Source: a virus
Length of the DNA stretch: 64,000 nt
Reading direction: 5' to 3' (one strand)
IMG/VR virus record: IMGVR_UViG_3300025161_000006
Span: 18,060 to 82,059 of that record
Position 1 is the first letter of the stretch; every line of letters begins with the position of its first letter. Both the position numbers and the translations under genes were made by a program. Below are positions 1 through 7,986 of this stretch, in pieces. Below the pieces are notes generated by a model. It did not search any database. It saw only the letters and a list, made by a program, of their open reading frames with translations, and had not been told where the DNA came from.

Positions 1-2
1 TC

Positions 3-359
3 AATAAACACAGTGCACGTATGGTACCTGAAGATGCCACTCTGGAATGGCTCAATGCTCAGATTAAAGATGCTATTGATAATGATAGAGCAGGTATTCT
101 TGATACTATTCGTGACACTAATTATGATATGAAGCTCTTTATTGCCAGGGCTGTAAGGATTGGTGCTATTCAGAAGTATGGTGTTAACTCATACTCTATT
201 CCAGGTATGGGTGTTAAGTATACTCTTGCTGAGTTTGTTCCTTATATGAAGCAGCTGGAAGATACGACAGATGATATATATCTGAAGATTAAAGCACAGG
301 TAGATATGGCTTTAGGCAATAAGAAGGCACATACTACAACTACTAAAAAGAATGAATAA
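3..359 (+). CDS. C-terminal part of an unrecognised phage protein (5' truncated)
   Basis: The reading frame is open to the left window edge (codons from base 3), so the ATG at base 21 is probably internal and the true start lies outside. The visible 118 or so residues are hydrophilic and mostly helical, with a Lys/Thr-rich tail. I do not recognise the family. The stop overlaps the start of the next gene (TAATG), so the two are translationally coupled. Its place just before virion genes suggests a head-assembly or packaging role, but that is inference from position only. Confidence 0.6.
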   Translation, partial: NKHSARMVPEDATLEWLNAQIKDAIDNDRAGILDTIRDTNYDMKLFIARAVRIGAIQKYGVNSYSIPGMGVKYTLAEFVPYMKQLEDTTDDIYLKIKAQVDMALGNKKAHTTTTKKNE

Positions 360-1180
360 TGGCAGGAATGACTGCATCCCAGATGATGTATGAAGCTAAG
401 GTTATCTATGAAGCCTTAGCTTCAGCTGATGCTCGTGGATATACCAACAGAGAGTGGTCTACTTTGCTAACTCAGGCACAGGAAGATGTGGTACTTGAGA
501 TATGCACAGAAGGCATAGATAGAGATGAAGATAACAGAAGGAGTATAGCTAACTTGCTGCATAGCTTGAAAGTATCTAATGCAGGATATTCCACTGATGG
601 AACTGCTACAACATCAGCAGTTACACGTATAGCCACTTTTGGTGAATATCCTAATGCTTATCAGGTATCTATCATTGCAGCGTTAAATACTCCCCTAATA
701 ACAAATCATCTTATCACACTTAATGAAAGAGCAGAAGCTACATCATCTGGCATTACTTATGTTAACATACAGGTAGAACCTATTCAGTATGATTTCTACA
801 TGGCTAATAAGGATAATCCATTCAGAAAGCCAAGTAAAGAGTTATTCTGGAGATTAGAATATCCTGGCGGAGAGAACTTGACTGTACCAGGATATCCAAT
901 GAAAAGGATTATAATCACTAATGGATTTACTCTGTCTGCTTATTATATGGATTATCTGAGCAAGCCTGACCCAATCATTGTAGCTTCTTCTGACTATACA
1001 TCATCTATGTATATAGACGGTAAGCAATTATCTTTATATACAACCACATCGTTGGATTGTAAGCTGGACCCTATAGTACATAGAAGGATTGTTAAGAAAG
1101 CTGCTAAGTTAGCTTATGCTTATATGCAAGAACAACTTGGTTATCAGATACAAAATATTGAAGAACAAGATACTCAGTAG
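359..1180 (+). CDS. Putative virion structural protein (273 aa)
   Basis: The start is fixed by the TAATG overlap with the preceding gene. The N-terminal third is helical (residues 5-65, with the stretch EWSTLLTQAQ) and is followed by a beta-rich region ending in a Tyr-rich tail. This helix-then-beta pattern resembles connector, ring or head-completion proteins of podoviruses, but no catalytic motif is visible. A host-type promoter starts immediately downstream, so this is the last gene of its transcription unit. A non-structural role cannot be excluded from the sequence. Confidence 0.55.
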   Translation: MAGMTASQMMYEAKVIYEALASADARGYTNREWSTLLTQAQEDVVLEICTEGIDRDEDNRRSIANLLHSLKVSNAGYSTDGTATTSAVTRIATFGEYPNAYQVSIIAALNTPLITNHLITLNERAEATSSGITYVNIQVEPIQYDFYMANKDNPFRKPSKELFWRLEYPGGENLTVPGYPMKRIIITNGFTLSAYYMDYLSKPDPIIVASSDYTSSMYIDGKQLSLYTTTSLDCKLDPIVHRRIVKKAAKLAYAYMQEQLGYQIQNIEEQDTQ

Positions 1181-1195
1181 TAAAGCAAAGGTGCA

Positions 1196-1225
1196 TTGTT
1201 TTACTACTTAACTTTAGTATATTTG
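1196..1225 (+). promoter_or_regulatory. Bacteroidota-type promoter (-33 TTG / -7 TATATTTG)
   Basis: The intergenic gap before the 523-residue gene holds TATATTTG at 1218-1225, a full match to the Bacteroides sigma-A -7 consensus TAnnTTTG. A TTG at 1196-1198 lies 19 bases upstream, the usual spacing for the -33 box. The predicted transcription start is near 1231, leaving a leader of about 35 bases. This indicates transcription by the host RNA polymerase. Confidence 0.65.
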
Positions 1226-1266
1226 CACTATAATTAAACCTATGTTTAACTCAAATAATTACAACA

Positions 1267-2838
1267 ATGGCAATTAACGAAAAAAATGCTACTTATGTGT
1301 TTGTAGCTAACTCTGATTTTACAGGAACTACGCTTGATGACCTTAAGGGTGTCAATAATAGTGGGAAAGTAGCTATTGTAGATGAGTCAGGAAGTGTTAA
1401 AACATCCAGTATAATTAGCGCTGATACTCTGGTAAGAGTTGCAGCTAATGTAAATGGTGTCCTGCATTTCTCTCCCTTCTTCAAACCTTCTCAAGCCACT
1501 ATTACATACCAGGCAGGGCAGGCTGCTCTACCACAGGTAACTCTTATAGGGCACAACGGTGGTTCTCTCAATGTGGGTATTGGCTCGATTGTTACAGGAA
1601 ATTATGTCCTGCGCATCTGGCTGAATAGCACACGTGGGGTGTATGGTACAATGCCTGTCATTAAGGATATTCTGTACTATGCAAACTCTTCTGTTGACAC
1701 TCAGGCAACAGTGGTTAAGAACATTGTAGATTCAGGTAATAGCATTTTGAAGAAAGGAGTGCTCTATCCTCAAATTGCTCTGGGTCGTACAGTTGATGGT
1801 GCTGGTGGTGCCAATACTATTAGTGCTATCTCCGGTATTAAGCTTGTCAAGCTCACCAAAGGTTCTACTACTGTGGGTGTATTCAATGTTAATTCATCTG
1901 GTGCTGTAGCTGCTACTGCCAGTGTGAGTGATGCAGCTATATTGACCATTCCTTCATATAATGGAAGGTCATTTACCTTCACTGCAAATGCTCTGGGTTC
2001 AGGTGCTGGACGTCATCTTATTTTCATTAATGATGAAACCATTAATGTGGCAGATGCTGGAGATGCCACGCAGAATGCTACAGCTATTGCTGCTGCTATT
2101 AATGCAGGTAGTAAGTATGCATCTGCAAGTTCTTCAACAAGTACTGTGACTATCACCCTGAAACCTAATGTATTTGCTGTAGTTCCTTCAGTTATTTACA
2201 CTGCAGATGATTCTACTTTCACAGCAATTGCAGTAAGTATTGCTTCAGGTGAGTCTAAAGCTACCAAAGCCATCATTAATGGTACTACTTCTTCAGCTGC
2301 AACCTTTGAACTTGACTTGCCCTGGGAAGGAGAGACCTGCTATGTAACTGTTGGTACAACTGAATCTTACTGTGCTGGCACTGTGAGTGTGAATGGTTCA
2401 GCCAACTGGGGTATTAAAGTATCAGGTTTGCCCAAGCCTATCTTTAATCCTGTCACTGATGAGCCTGATGTAGTTAATTTTGTAGCTACCCTGAATGGCC
2501 CTGGTATTTATGCTGCTTCATACAATGCTCAGAAGGGATTTGCTGGTATTGGAACATATCATCAGGTTGCTCAGGCTGAAGTATATTCTTCCTTCATGGA
2601 TGGATATATTGTCAACAGCTCAATGCCACCCACCAAATATCCCAACCTGGCTACAATCAATGCTACTAATGGACTTTACAATACCTTTGCTTTTGATGTG
2701 ACTACTCCAGGCTTTGTAGCACAGGGTGCTGGAATTAACGTAAAGAGCGGGTTTAGAGTGATGATAGCAGTTGATAGTGGACTGTTTGATTCGGGTGAAT
2801 CTGGTGCTGACATTAAGACTGTCTTTGGAATTTCCTAA
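1267..2838 (+). CDS. Major virion structural protein (523 aa; capsid or capsid-associated candidate)
   Basis: This is a beta-rich, low-charge protein full of Gly, Ser, Thr, Ala and Val, with no catalytic motif, as expected of an abundant particle protein. Residues around 230-330 look like an inserted Ig-like or sheath-type domain with an alternating Ala/Thr/Ser pattern. The gene stands alone between a consensus host-type promoter and a strong hairpin terminator, which points to high expression. In length (crAss-like major capsid proteins are around 500 residues) and in gene order (upstream of lysis, ring and muzzle genes) it fits the major capsid position. An auxiliary capsid protein or head fibre is equally possible because I cannot recognise an HK97 signature by eye. 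Confidence 0.55.
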   Translation: MAINEKNATYVFVANSDFTGTTLDDLKGVNNSGKVAIVDESGSVKTSSIISADTLVRVAANVNGVLHFSPFFKPSQATITYQAGQAALPQVTLIGHNGGSLNVGIGSIVTGNYVLRIWLNSTRGVYGTMPVIKDILYYANSSVDTQATVVKNIVDSGNSILKKGVLYPQIALGRTVDGAGGANTISAISGIKLVKLTKGSTTVGVFNVNSSGAVAATASVSDAAILTIPSYNGRSFTFTANALGSGAGRHLIFINDETINVADAGDATQNATAIAAAINAGSKYASASSSTSTVTITLKPNVFAVVPSVIYTADDSTFTAIAVSIASGESKATKAIINGTTSSAATFELDLPWEGETCYVTVGTTESYCAGTVSVNGSANWGIKVSGLPKPIFNPVTDEPDVVNFVATLNGPGIYAASYNAQKGFAGIGTYHQVAQAEVYSSFMDGYIVNSSMPPTKYPNLATINATNGLYNTFAFDVTTPGFVAQGAGINVKSGFRVMIAVDSGLFDSGESGADIKTVFGIS

Positions 2839-2847
2839 TCTAAGTTA

Positions 2848-2881
2848 ATAGGGGAAGCCCTCATGGGCTTCTCCTATTTTT
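2848..2881 (+). terminator. Rho-independent terminator
   Basis: An almost perfect 13-base stem (2848-2860 paired with 2865-2877, one G-T pair) with loop TCAT is followed by a run of T. It lies 10 bases after the stop of the 523-residue virion gene and isolates it from the lysis module. Confidence 0.85.
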
Positions 2882-2908
2882 ATCTATAACTAATTAAACA
2901 TTACTATC

Positions 2909-3430
2909 ATGAATATAGACAATATTCAGTTTGGTGATGGCATAGCAGTAAGGGGTAAAGCATGGCTTAGTAGGGCCATCAGGTACTTTATGAAGCAATA
3001 CAAACCAGGAGTTAAGGATTACAGTCATAATGCTGTAATCATCAATATGTGGGGAGAGAAGTGGGTTGCTGAGGCTCTTGCCTGGGGAGTAAGATTAAGA
3101 CCCTTTGCTTATACTGAATATGCCCATAGTACAAACTGGGTTATCTTAAGAGATAAGAGGGGGTTTACTGAAGAGCAGATTAAGCGTATGAGCTGGAAGT
3201 GTGCCAGTCTGGCAGGTGTAAGGTATCAATATGAAAATTTGCCTACATGGATAATCAGGATTTGGCTTAAACTGAACCTTTTCAAAAGGAGAAATGAGAA
3301 GTCAATATATTGTTCTGAGCTTCTTGCAATTGCAATAAATGAAGCACATCCTGGTACATTTAAAGCACCTAATGCTATGTCACCAGCTGACCATATTGAT
3401 AGTGAAGTGTATGATATAATAGAACAGTAA
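2909..3430 (+). CDS. Permuted NlpC/P60-like (YiiX-type) cysteine peptidase or amidase
   Basis: The protein begins with a FGDGIAVRG-type strand, then carries SHNAVI with His40, an acidic VAEAL stretch (Glu55) and, late in the chain, IYCSELL with Cys135. The order His before Cys is that of the circularly permuted papain-like fold (YiiX / DUF830 and relatives), whose members cleave peptides, amides or acyl bonds. No signal peptide is visible. It is the first gene after the terminator and heads a run of membrane proteins and an endolysin, so a role in attacking the host envelope is plausible. The substrate cannot be read from sequence. Confidence 0.6.
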   Translation: MNIDNIQFGDGIAVRGKAWLSRAIRYFMKQYKPGVKDYSHNAVIINMWGEKWVAEALAWGVRLRPFAYTEYAHSTNWVILRDKRGFTEEQIKRMSWKCASLAGVRYQYENLPTWIIRIWLKLNLFKRRNEKSIYCSELLAIAINEAHPGTFKAPNAMSPADHIDSEVYDIIEQ

Positions 3431-3433
3431 GTT

Positions 3434-3799
3434 ATGGAACAGTCGTTTTTAGAAGCACTAAGATTGGGAGCAATAGATATATTGCACTCTGTAAATACAA
3501 AATTTCTTGTATTGTTCATTGTTATTATGTTTTTATTTAATGAAGCTATCAATCATCCTGAACTATGTCAATGGTTAAATTGGCTTCAGAAAGTGCCTAC
3601 AAGTATTAGAGTATTTGTGTCTGGTATTTTACTTGCTATTATATTTGCATTATTAGAAGGCTATAGAGATGCTGACAATATAAGAAAGTTGTTCTATGCT
3701 ATAGTTGTTGGCATGGTGATATGGAAGTTAGGAGTTAGTTATTTGTTTGATGCAATTAAGCAATGGTGGAACAAACTATGGAGTAGGGTGATACAATGA
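3434..3799 (+). CDS. Holin-like membrane protein (121 aa)
   Basis: Three hydrophobic segments are visible at about residues 24-40, 60-75 and 86-104, followed by a basic, Trp-rich tail. Size and topology suit a class I holin, which forms the inner-membrane pore that releases endolysin. It sits three bases after the NlpC/P60-like gene and overlaps the next gene by four bases (ATGA). A second holin-like gene lies further on, so which one is the holin and which an antiholin or accessory protein is open. Confidence 0.45.
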   Translation: MEQSFLEALRLGAIDILHSVNTKFLVLFIVIMFLFNEAINHPELCQWLNWLQKVPTSIRVFVSGILLAIIFALLEGYRDADNIRKLFYAIVVGMVIWKLGVSYLFDAIKQWWNKLWSRVIQ

Positions 3800-4230
3800 A
3801 AGATGTTGTTAAGATTATCATTGATTGGCTTAAGACAAGAAGTAAGAATACTCTGGTAACATTGACATTGATAACACCACTTGTGGTGTATATTTCAGTG
3901 CCATTGTTATTTAGAGTAAGATACAACACAAAGGATATTGAAGAGTTGAAGTCTAAGGTAGAGATAATAAGTAAGCAACTTGATAATCTATATACTAGTG
4001 TAACACTTTACAAAGTATCACATTTAACCTCTGTAGTGAACTATGTAGATAATGCAATTACAATAGCACAAACTGAAGTTCTACTTGAGGTTAAGACTGA
4101 ACTTGAACGTATTGCTGATAAGTCAAATACTAATAATTGTAATGTGCAATCTGAGCTTGATAGGTGGGAGAGGGCAATAATCAGGAAGAACAGGATTGAT
4201 AGCACTAAGGTAAATATGAAAATGAAATAA
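3796..4230 (+). CDS. Membrane-anchored coiled-coil protein (144 aa, inner-spanin-like)
   Basis: One hydrophobic segment (about residues 19-40) is followed by a charged, heptad-like region (about 47-130), giving a membrane anchor with an external helical rod. This topology is shared with inner-membrane spanins of lysis cassettes, and the gene lies between two holin-like genes. No family was recognised, so the lysis role rests on context and topology. It starts inside the end of the previous gene (ATGA overlap). Confidence 0.4.
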   Translation: MKDVVKIIIDWLKTRSKNTLVTLTLITPLVVYISVPLLFRVRYNTKDIEELKSKVEIISKQLDNLYTSVTLYKVSHLTSVVNYVDNAITIAQTEVLLEVKTELERIADKSNTNNCNVQSELDRWERAIIRKNRIDSTKVNMKMK

Positions 4231-4234
4231 AGTT

Positions 4235-4240
4235 AGGAGG
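4235..4240 (+). promoter_or_regulatory. Canonical Shine-Dalgarno site
   Basis: AGGAGG lies eight bases upstream of the ATG at 4249. Most genes in this window have no such site, so this one supports the start chosen and suggests strong or separately tuned translation. Confidence 0.7.
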
Positions 4241-4248
4241 AGTGTGTT

Positions 4249-4614
4249 ATGAAACATAGAGTTATTATTAAATGGGCTATATTCTTGGTTGGATTTATCA
4301 TTGCTGCTGTAAATTATGTTAATGCAGGAGTATTTGAGCTAATCATAAAATCCGATGGTTATCAGCAACTTGCTGGTATTGGAGTAATGCCTGTAACAAG
4401 TAATGCTGGTACTATTGAAGATGGTATTTTAGCCTTAGGATTTATGCTCATCTATTCAGCATTGGGTGGCATAATTTCTGTGATGTCTGCTCAGATTTAT
4501 TTGTATATTTGTGAGGTCATAGGTATTAAACCTAACCTCTACAAATTCTTAATGGGAGAATCTGAAGATGAGCAGACTAACAATAAAAAGAGTAAAGATA
4601 AGAAGGCTAACTAA
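4249..4614 (+). CDS. Holin-like membrane protein (121 aa)
   Basis: Two clear hydrophobic segments (about residues 7-26 and 60-88) flank a short polar loop, and the tail is strongly charged (Glu/Asp then Lys-rich). This matches small phage holins with two or three spans and a charged cytoplasmic end. The start is backed by a full Shine-Dalgarno site, rare here. The 3' end overlaps the next small gene by 47 bases. Confidence 0.5.
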   Translation: MKHRVIIKWAIFLVGFIIAAVNYVNAGVFELIIKSDGYQQLAGIGVMPVTSNAGTIEDGILALGFMLIYSALGGIISVMSAQIYLYICEVIGIKPNLYKFLMGESEDEQTNNKKSKDKKAN

Positions 4615-4774
4615 GATTTTTATATTAGCTTTTGTACTTGGTAGCGCAGCGCAGATGTTCAAACCCTTACATATGGGGTGGTTATGTCAGATACTTAACT
4701 GGGTTGCTTTGATAGGAATCACAGTATCTGTTATAAGTGAGGTTGTAATTATAACCAGAAATAAAAAAGAGTAA
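4568..4774 (+). CDS. Small membrane protein (68 aa)
   Basis: This short ORF starts inside the preceding holin-like gene in another frame. It encodes a basic N terminus and two hydrophobic segments (about residues 17-29 and 40-60). Nested membrane ORFs are common in lysis cassettes. The ATG at 4655 is an alternative start that would avoid the overlap and leave one span. The next gene begins two bases after its stop. Function unknown. Confidence 0.45.
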   Translation: MSRLTIKRVKIRRLTKIFILAFVLGSAAQMFKPLHMGWLCQILNWVALIGITVSVISEVVIITRNKKE

Positions 4775-4775
4775 A

Positions 4776-5261
4776 ATGTTATGGCTGTATTTAATATTCC
4801 TGGCAAGTGTAATACTTAAAGCTTCAGGAGATGCACTTAAAGACGGTGCTAAGTTTGCAATTAGTACAGATACAAGATATAAGCTGTCTGCTACAGGACA
4901 TTTACTTATAGCTATCTGCATAGGATTACTTGTATTTGCTACTCTAATGCCATCACTTGGGATAGATGCTCTAAAGTATCATAATCTCATCTGGTGGCTT
5001 CTATTTTATGTGCTAATACATTTCTCTCTCTTTAATCCTGTATATAACATAACAAGGATGCTTATGCCGGGAAGTACTATAACATCTATCTATTACTCTG
5101 GAAATACATCAGCATTTGACAAGTTTGAGAATAGTCTGACAGAGAGGCTTAGAATACATCCAATGTACATATTCTGGATAAGAGTAGTAGGGAATTTCTC
5201 TCACGTTATGCTTGTTGTACAGATGTTTAACTCACAAACTATACTATTATGCCAGTACTAA
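4776..5261 (+). CDS. Polytopic membrane protein (161 aa)
   Basis: At least two or three hydrophobic stretches are visible (about residues 1-15, 43-60 and 70-88), plus a weaker one near the C terminus. There is no catalytic motif. It overlaps the endolysin gene by 13 bases, so the two are probably co-translated. Location suggests a lysis or envelope role, perhaps as a holin partner, but the family was not recognised. Confidence 0.5.
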   Translation: MLWLYLIFLASVILKASGDALKDGAKFAISTDTRYKLSATGHLLIAICIGLLVFATLMPSLGIDALKYHNLIWWLLFYVLIHFSLFNPVYNITRMLMPGSTITSIYYSGNTSAFDKFENSLTERLRIHPMYIFWIRVVGNFSHVMLVVQMFNSQTILLCQY

Positions 5262-5710
5262 GTTCTGCATCAAAGCAAAAGCTTGCTCAATGTCACGAGG
5301 ACTTGCAGGCACTATTTAACACAGTAATACAGTATTATGACTTTACCATAGTGTATGGTCATAGACCTGTAGAAGAACAATTTCAACTATTCAAGTATGG
5401 GAGAAAGCTTGTTAATGGTGTGTGGGTAGTAGATGATAAGAGTAAGATTGTAACATATTGTGATGGCAAGACAAAGCTCAGCAATCATAACTACTATCCT
5501 TCCAGAGCTATTGATGTGGCTCCTTACCCTATTGACTGGACTGATGACCTATCATTTGCATACTTTGCAGGTAAGGTAATGGAGCTATATAGAGTATTAA
5601 AGAAAGAAGGAGTTATCAAGTCTAACATCAGGTGGGGAGGTGATTGGAATATTAATAGTAAGACAAAGGATGAGAGACTTGTTGATTTACCACATTTTGA
5701 AATTTATTAA
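5249..5710 (+). CDS. M15-family peptidoglycan peptidase (endolysin)
   Basis: The chain carries the M15 (VanY / L-Ala-D-Glu endopeptidase) signature. A YGHRP segment (residues 36-40) is followed by SNHNYYPSRAID with zinc ligands His80 and Asp89, and by a C-terminal WGGDW (129-133) and LPHFE motif with the third ligand His149. Such enzymes cut peptide cross-links of the cell wall during lysis. Length (153 residues) is normal for single-domain M15 endolysins, and no signal peptide is seen, so release depends on a holin. It lies at the end of a run of membrane-protein genes, as expected for a lysis cassette. Confidence 0.9.
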   Translation: MPVLSSASKQKLAQCHEDLQALFNTVIQYYDFTIVYGHRPVEEQFQLFKYGRKLVNGVWVVDDKSKIVTYCDGKTKLSNHNYYPSRAIDVAPYPIDWTDDLSFAYFAGKVMELYRVLKKEGVIKSNIRWGGDWNINSKTKDERLVDLPHFEIY

Positions 5711-5721
5711 ATTCAATCATT

Positions 5722-6297
5722 ATGGCAGTATTACAATTTTCAGCTCAGGAAAACACAGGATTAACCGCAATATCTTTTACAGATTTGAGTGCTTGGGGTA
5801 CTTCACCACTACCTGCAAGAAATAACCTTAGTGGCGCTGTATCTATAGTTATTGACGTATATTTACTTGATGGTACGCATGTAACAAGCCCTACAATAGA
5901 TGTGACTACCCAGGTAGCAAATAATACACTTACAAACTATCAGATTTTAGCATCAGCTATTAACTCTACATGGACTACTCTTTCACAAGGTGTATATTAC
6001 ATAAAGTTCTCTTATTCTACTTATATGACTGGTGGGATGGTGTATGTTATTCCAACAATAGCCAATAAGATTAACTCCCTTGCTACTGAGTTACCTACAC
6101 TTTATGATAAAGTAATTCATAAGGTAAGTCCTTATGATATAAATGAAGCTGCTGAGAAAATGGTTATTTACTATTTGTGGAAGGCCATGCTTTACTCGCA
6201 ACAAGCACTTGCTTATACCGGAGCATTGCCTAATCCTGTAGAGCAACAGAATGTATTAAGGTATATCAATACATACTTAGAATCTAAAAATTATTAA
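5722..6297 (+). CDS. Putative virion protein (191 aa)
   Basis: The N-terminal half (residues 1-110) is a beta-rich, Thr/Ser-rich domain and the C-terminal half (115-191) is helical. No enzyme motif is present. Between the endolysin and the ring-protein genes it occupies a position where crAss-like phages encode auxiliary capsid or ring proteins, which is the only hint at its role. Confidence 0.5.
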   Translation: MAVLQFSAQENTGLTAISFTDLSAWGTSPLPARNNLSGAVSIVIDVYLLDGTHVTSPTIDVTTQVANNTLTNYQILASAINSTWTTLSQGVYYIKFSYSTYMTGGMVYVIPTIANKINSLATELPTLYDKVIHKVSPYDINEAAEKMVIYYLWKAMLYSQQALAYTGALPNPVEQQNVLRYINTYLESKNY

Positions 6298-6299
6298 TT

Positions 6300-6593
6300 A
6301 TGGATTTACTAAGTTACTTTCCTAATATTGACAGAGATAAAGTTACAACTACAGTAGCAGCAGATAGTACTATGTATACTATGATAGCTACTGAAGTACC
6401 TACCTTTGCGAGTAAGACAGCTACTATGTTGTCATTTGCGTCATATCTGCACGACGTTACAGCTACAAAGTTAAACTTTGTATGTACTATGCAGATGATT
6501 GATGCTCTAATAGACTATTACACAAGTAGTAGTATATCAGAGGACAGTGCTAGAGAACTTAAAGATAAACTACAACTAATACTTGAACTATGA
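6300..6593 (+). CDS. Small helical protein (97 aa)
   Basis: This is a mostly helical protein without recognisable motifs, with many Thr and Ala residues in the first half and a charged end (DSARELKDKL). It starts two bases after the previous virion gene and overlaps the next by four bases (ATGA). It is probably a minor virion component, by position alone. Confidence 0.45.
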   Translation: MDLLSYFPNIDRDKVTTTVAADSTMYTMIATEVPTFASKTATMLSFASYLHDVTATKLNFVCTMQMIDALIDYYTSSSISEDSARELKDKLQLILEL

Positions 6594-6916
6594 TAAAAAC
6601 TTATGACATAGTATCCTTCCTGCTAATACTGGCATTAGTAGCTTTGCTTGGTGATAGTATGCATGAAACTTGTCTTGAGAAAAAAGCTCATGCTGTCACC
6701 AAGCAAAAACTTGAAAGAGCCCTGGACACTATCACACTCTATGATGGGCAGATGTTGCTCATGTACAAGAAGTTACAAAGTAAAACTATCGAGTTAGTCA
6801 GTTTAAAGAGAGAATTAACCACATTAAAAAAGCATCAATATGTACAGGATACTATTAATCTTAGCCTTGATGATAGTACCGCTTTCAGGCAAATCACAGA
6901 GAGATACAATCATTAA
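6590..6916 (+). CDS. Inner-membrane coiled-coil protein (108 aa, i-spanin-like)
   Basis: An N-terminal hydrophobic segment (about residues 7-22) is followed by a long charged helical region (30-90) with heptad-like spacing. Together with the next gene, which is nested into its 3' end and has a secretion signal, it recalls the Rz/Rz1 arrangement used to disrupt the outer membrane at lysis. No family assignment is possible by eye. The alternative is a tail-associated coiled coil. Confidence 0.4.
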   Translation: MIKTYDIVSFLLILALVALLGDSMHETCLEKKAHAVTKQKLERALDTITLYDGQMLLMYKKLQSKTIELVSLKRELTTLKKHQYVQDTINLSLDDSTAFRQITERYNH

Positions 6917-7250
6917 GGTAAATAACCATGTATGGTATTGCTTTGACGGGCAGACTATTGTGCAGATAAATGCAGATTTACATCGTAAGGATTATTGCCT
7001 GCAGAGAGAAGTATTACTAAATCAGCAGGTTATACTATATGATAGTCTGCTTAATGATTGCACAAGGTTACAGGCTCTTACTGCTGCAAAGAATATAGAA
7101 CTATCAAATCAAGTTGACACCCTGAATGTCGCAATTAATACATTAATAAGAGACAGCCTTATGCAAGTAAAGCAATATAAGTCTAAGGCTACAATATATA
7201 AGCTCACTTCAGCAGGATTATTTGTGTTACTTGTAATATCAATACTATGA
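6840..7250 (+). CDS. Exported coiled-coil protein with C-terminal anchor (136 aa, spanin-like)
   Basis: It has a classic signal peptide (residues 1-19, ending SGKSQ, a usual Bacteroidota cleavage context), a long helical periplasmic region (50-115) and a C-terminal hydrophobic segment (about 119-136). It begins 77 bases inside the preceding gene in another frame, as outer spanins do. It lacks a lipobox Cys, so it is not a typical outer spanin. Signal plus terminal anchor is closer to a unimolecular spanin without lipid. The 3' end overlaps the next gene by four bases. Confidence 0.45.
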   Translation: MYRILLILALMIVPLSGKSQRDTIIKVNNHVWYCFDGQTIVQINADLHRKDYCLQREVLLNQQVILYDSLLNDCTRLQALTAAKNIELSNQVDTLNVAINTLIRDSLMQVKQYKSKATIYKLTSAGLFVLLVISIL

Positions 7251-7984
7251 AGACTAACATTTCACTCAATGAAATAGCATATGGATTCAGGGAGTTATAT
7301 AGAGCCAAGTTTAAAGATACAGACTCTCCGGACATAAGACTTGTTAAATACTGGGTGCAGGAAGTAAGAGCTAAGCTTATCAAACAAAAAGTTGATAAGC
7401 TTGGTATGTTTCAGATAGATGAGGTATTTGTACAGTCAATACCATCTACTCTGGAAAGAGTAAATAGTAGTCAGGTGAGCTTTGCTGGGCTTACTCTTGG
7501 TACTATAGACCCTGATATTTATCTCTACAGGACAGTGCGCAATATACCACAGGTTATAGAGAAGCAAGGTACTGCTGGTGTATTTACAAGGATAGGGCCA
7601 GAAAGAGGCTCACTTGGATATCTTATATTACCTTATGGACAGTGGCTTACTACAGGTTATGGAGCTTTCAACAGGCAATTTGTGTATGCTACCTACTTAG
7701 ATAGAAGAGTATATCTAAAGTCAGGTAATCCTTCTAACCTTGGCTCAATCACAGCAATAGAGGTACGTGGAGTATTTCAGAATCCTGTAGAAGCTGCTCT
7801 GATTGCTGACCCTACTTACACAGATGATGATGATTATCCCATCAGTCAAGCTATGGTAGATGACATTTATACTATACTCATGTCTAAAGAGTTCAAAGCT
7901 ACCTATGCTCAATTTGAAGATAAGACAGCTAACGCATCCAATGACCTTAGTGATGCTGGTACAAGAACTATTAAACAACAGTAG
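7247..7984 (+). CDS. Ring/connector virion protein (245 aa)
   Basis: The first 60 residues form helices (ISLNEIAYGFRELY and VKYWVQEVRAKLIKQ) and the rest is beta-rich, ending with an acidic, helical tail. Many phage head-to-tail ring proteins share this arrangement. It lies just upstream of the P22 gp4-like adaptor and the muzzle, the order found in crAss-like podoviruses for their tail-barrel ring proteins. The assignment to a ring protein is from fold pattern and gene order, not from a diagnostic motif. Confidence 0.55.
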   Translation: MKTNISLNEIAYGFRELYRAKFKDTDSPDIRLVKYWVQEVRAKLIKQKVDKLGMFQIDEVFVQSIPSTLERVNSSQVSFAGLTLGTIDPDIYLYRTVRNIPQVIEKQGTAGVFTRIGPERGSLGYLILPYGQWLTTGYGAFNRQFVYATYLDRRVYLKSGNPSNLGSITAIEVRGVFQNPVEAALIADPTYTDDDDYPISQAMVDDIYTILMSKEFKATYAQFEDKTANASNDLSDAGTRTIKQQ

Positions 7985-7986
7985 TT

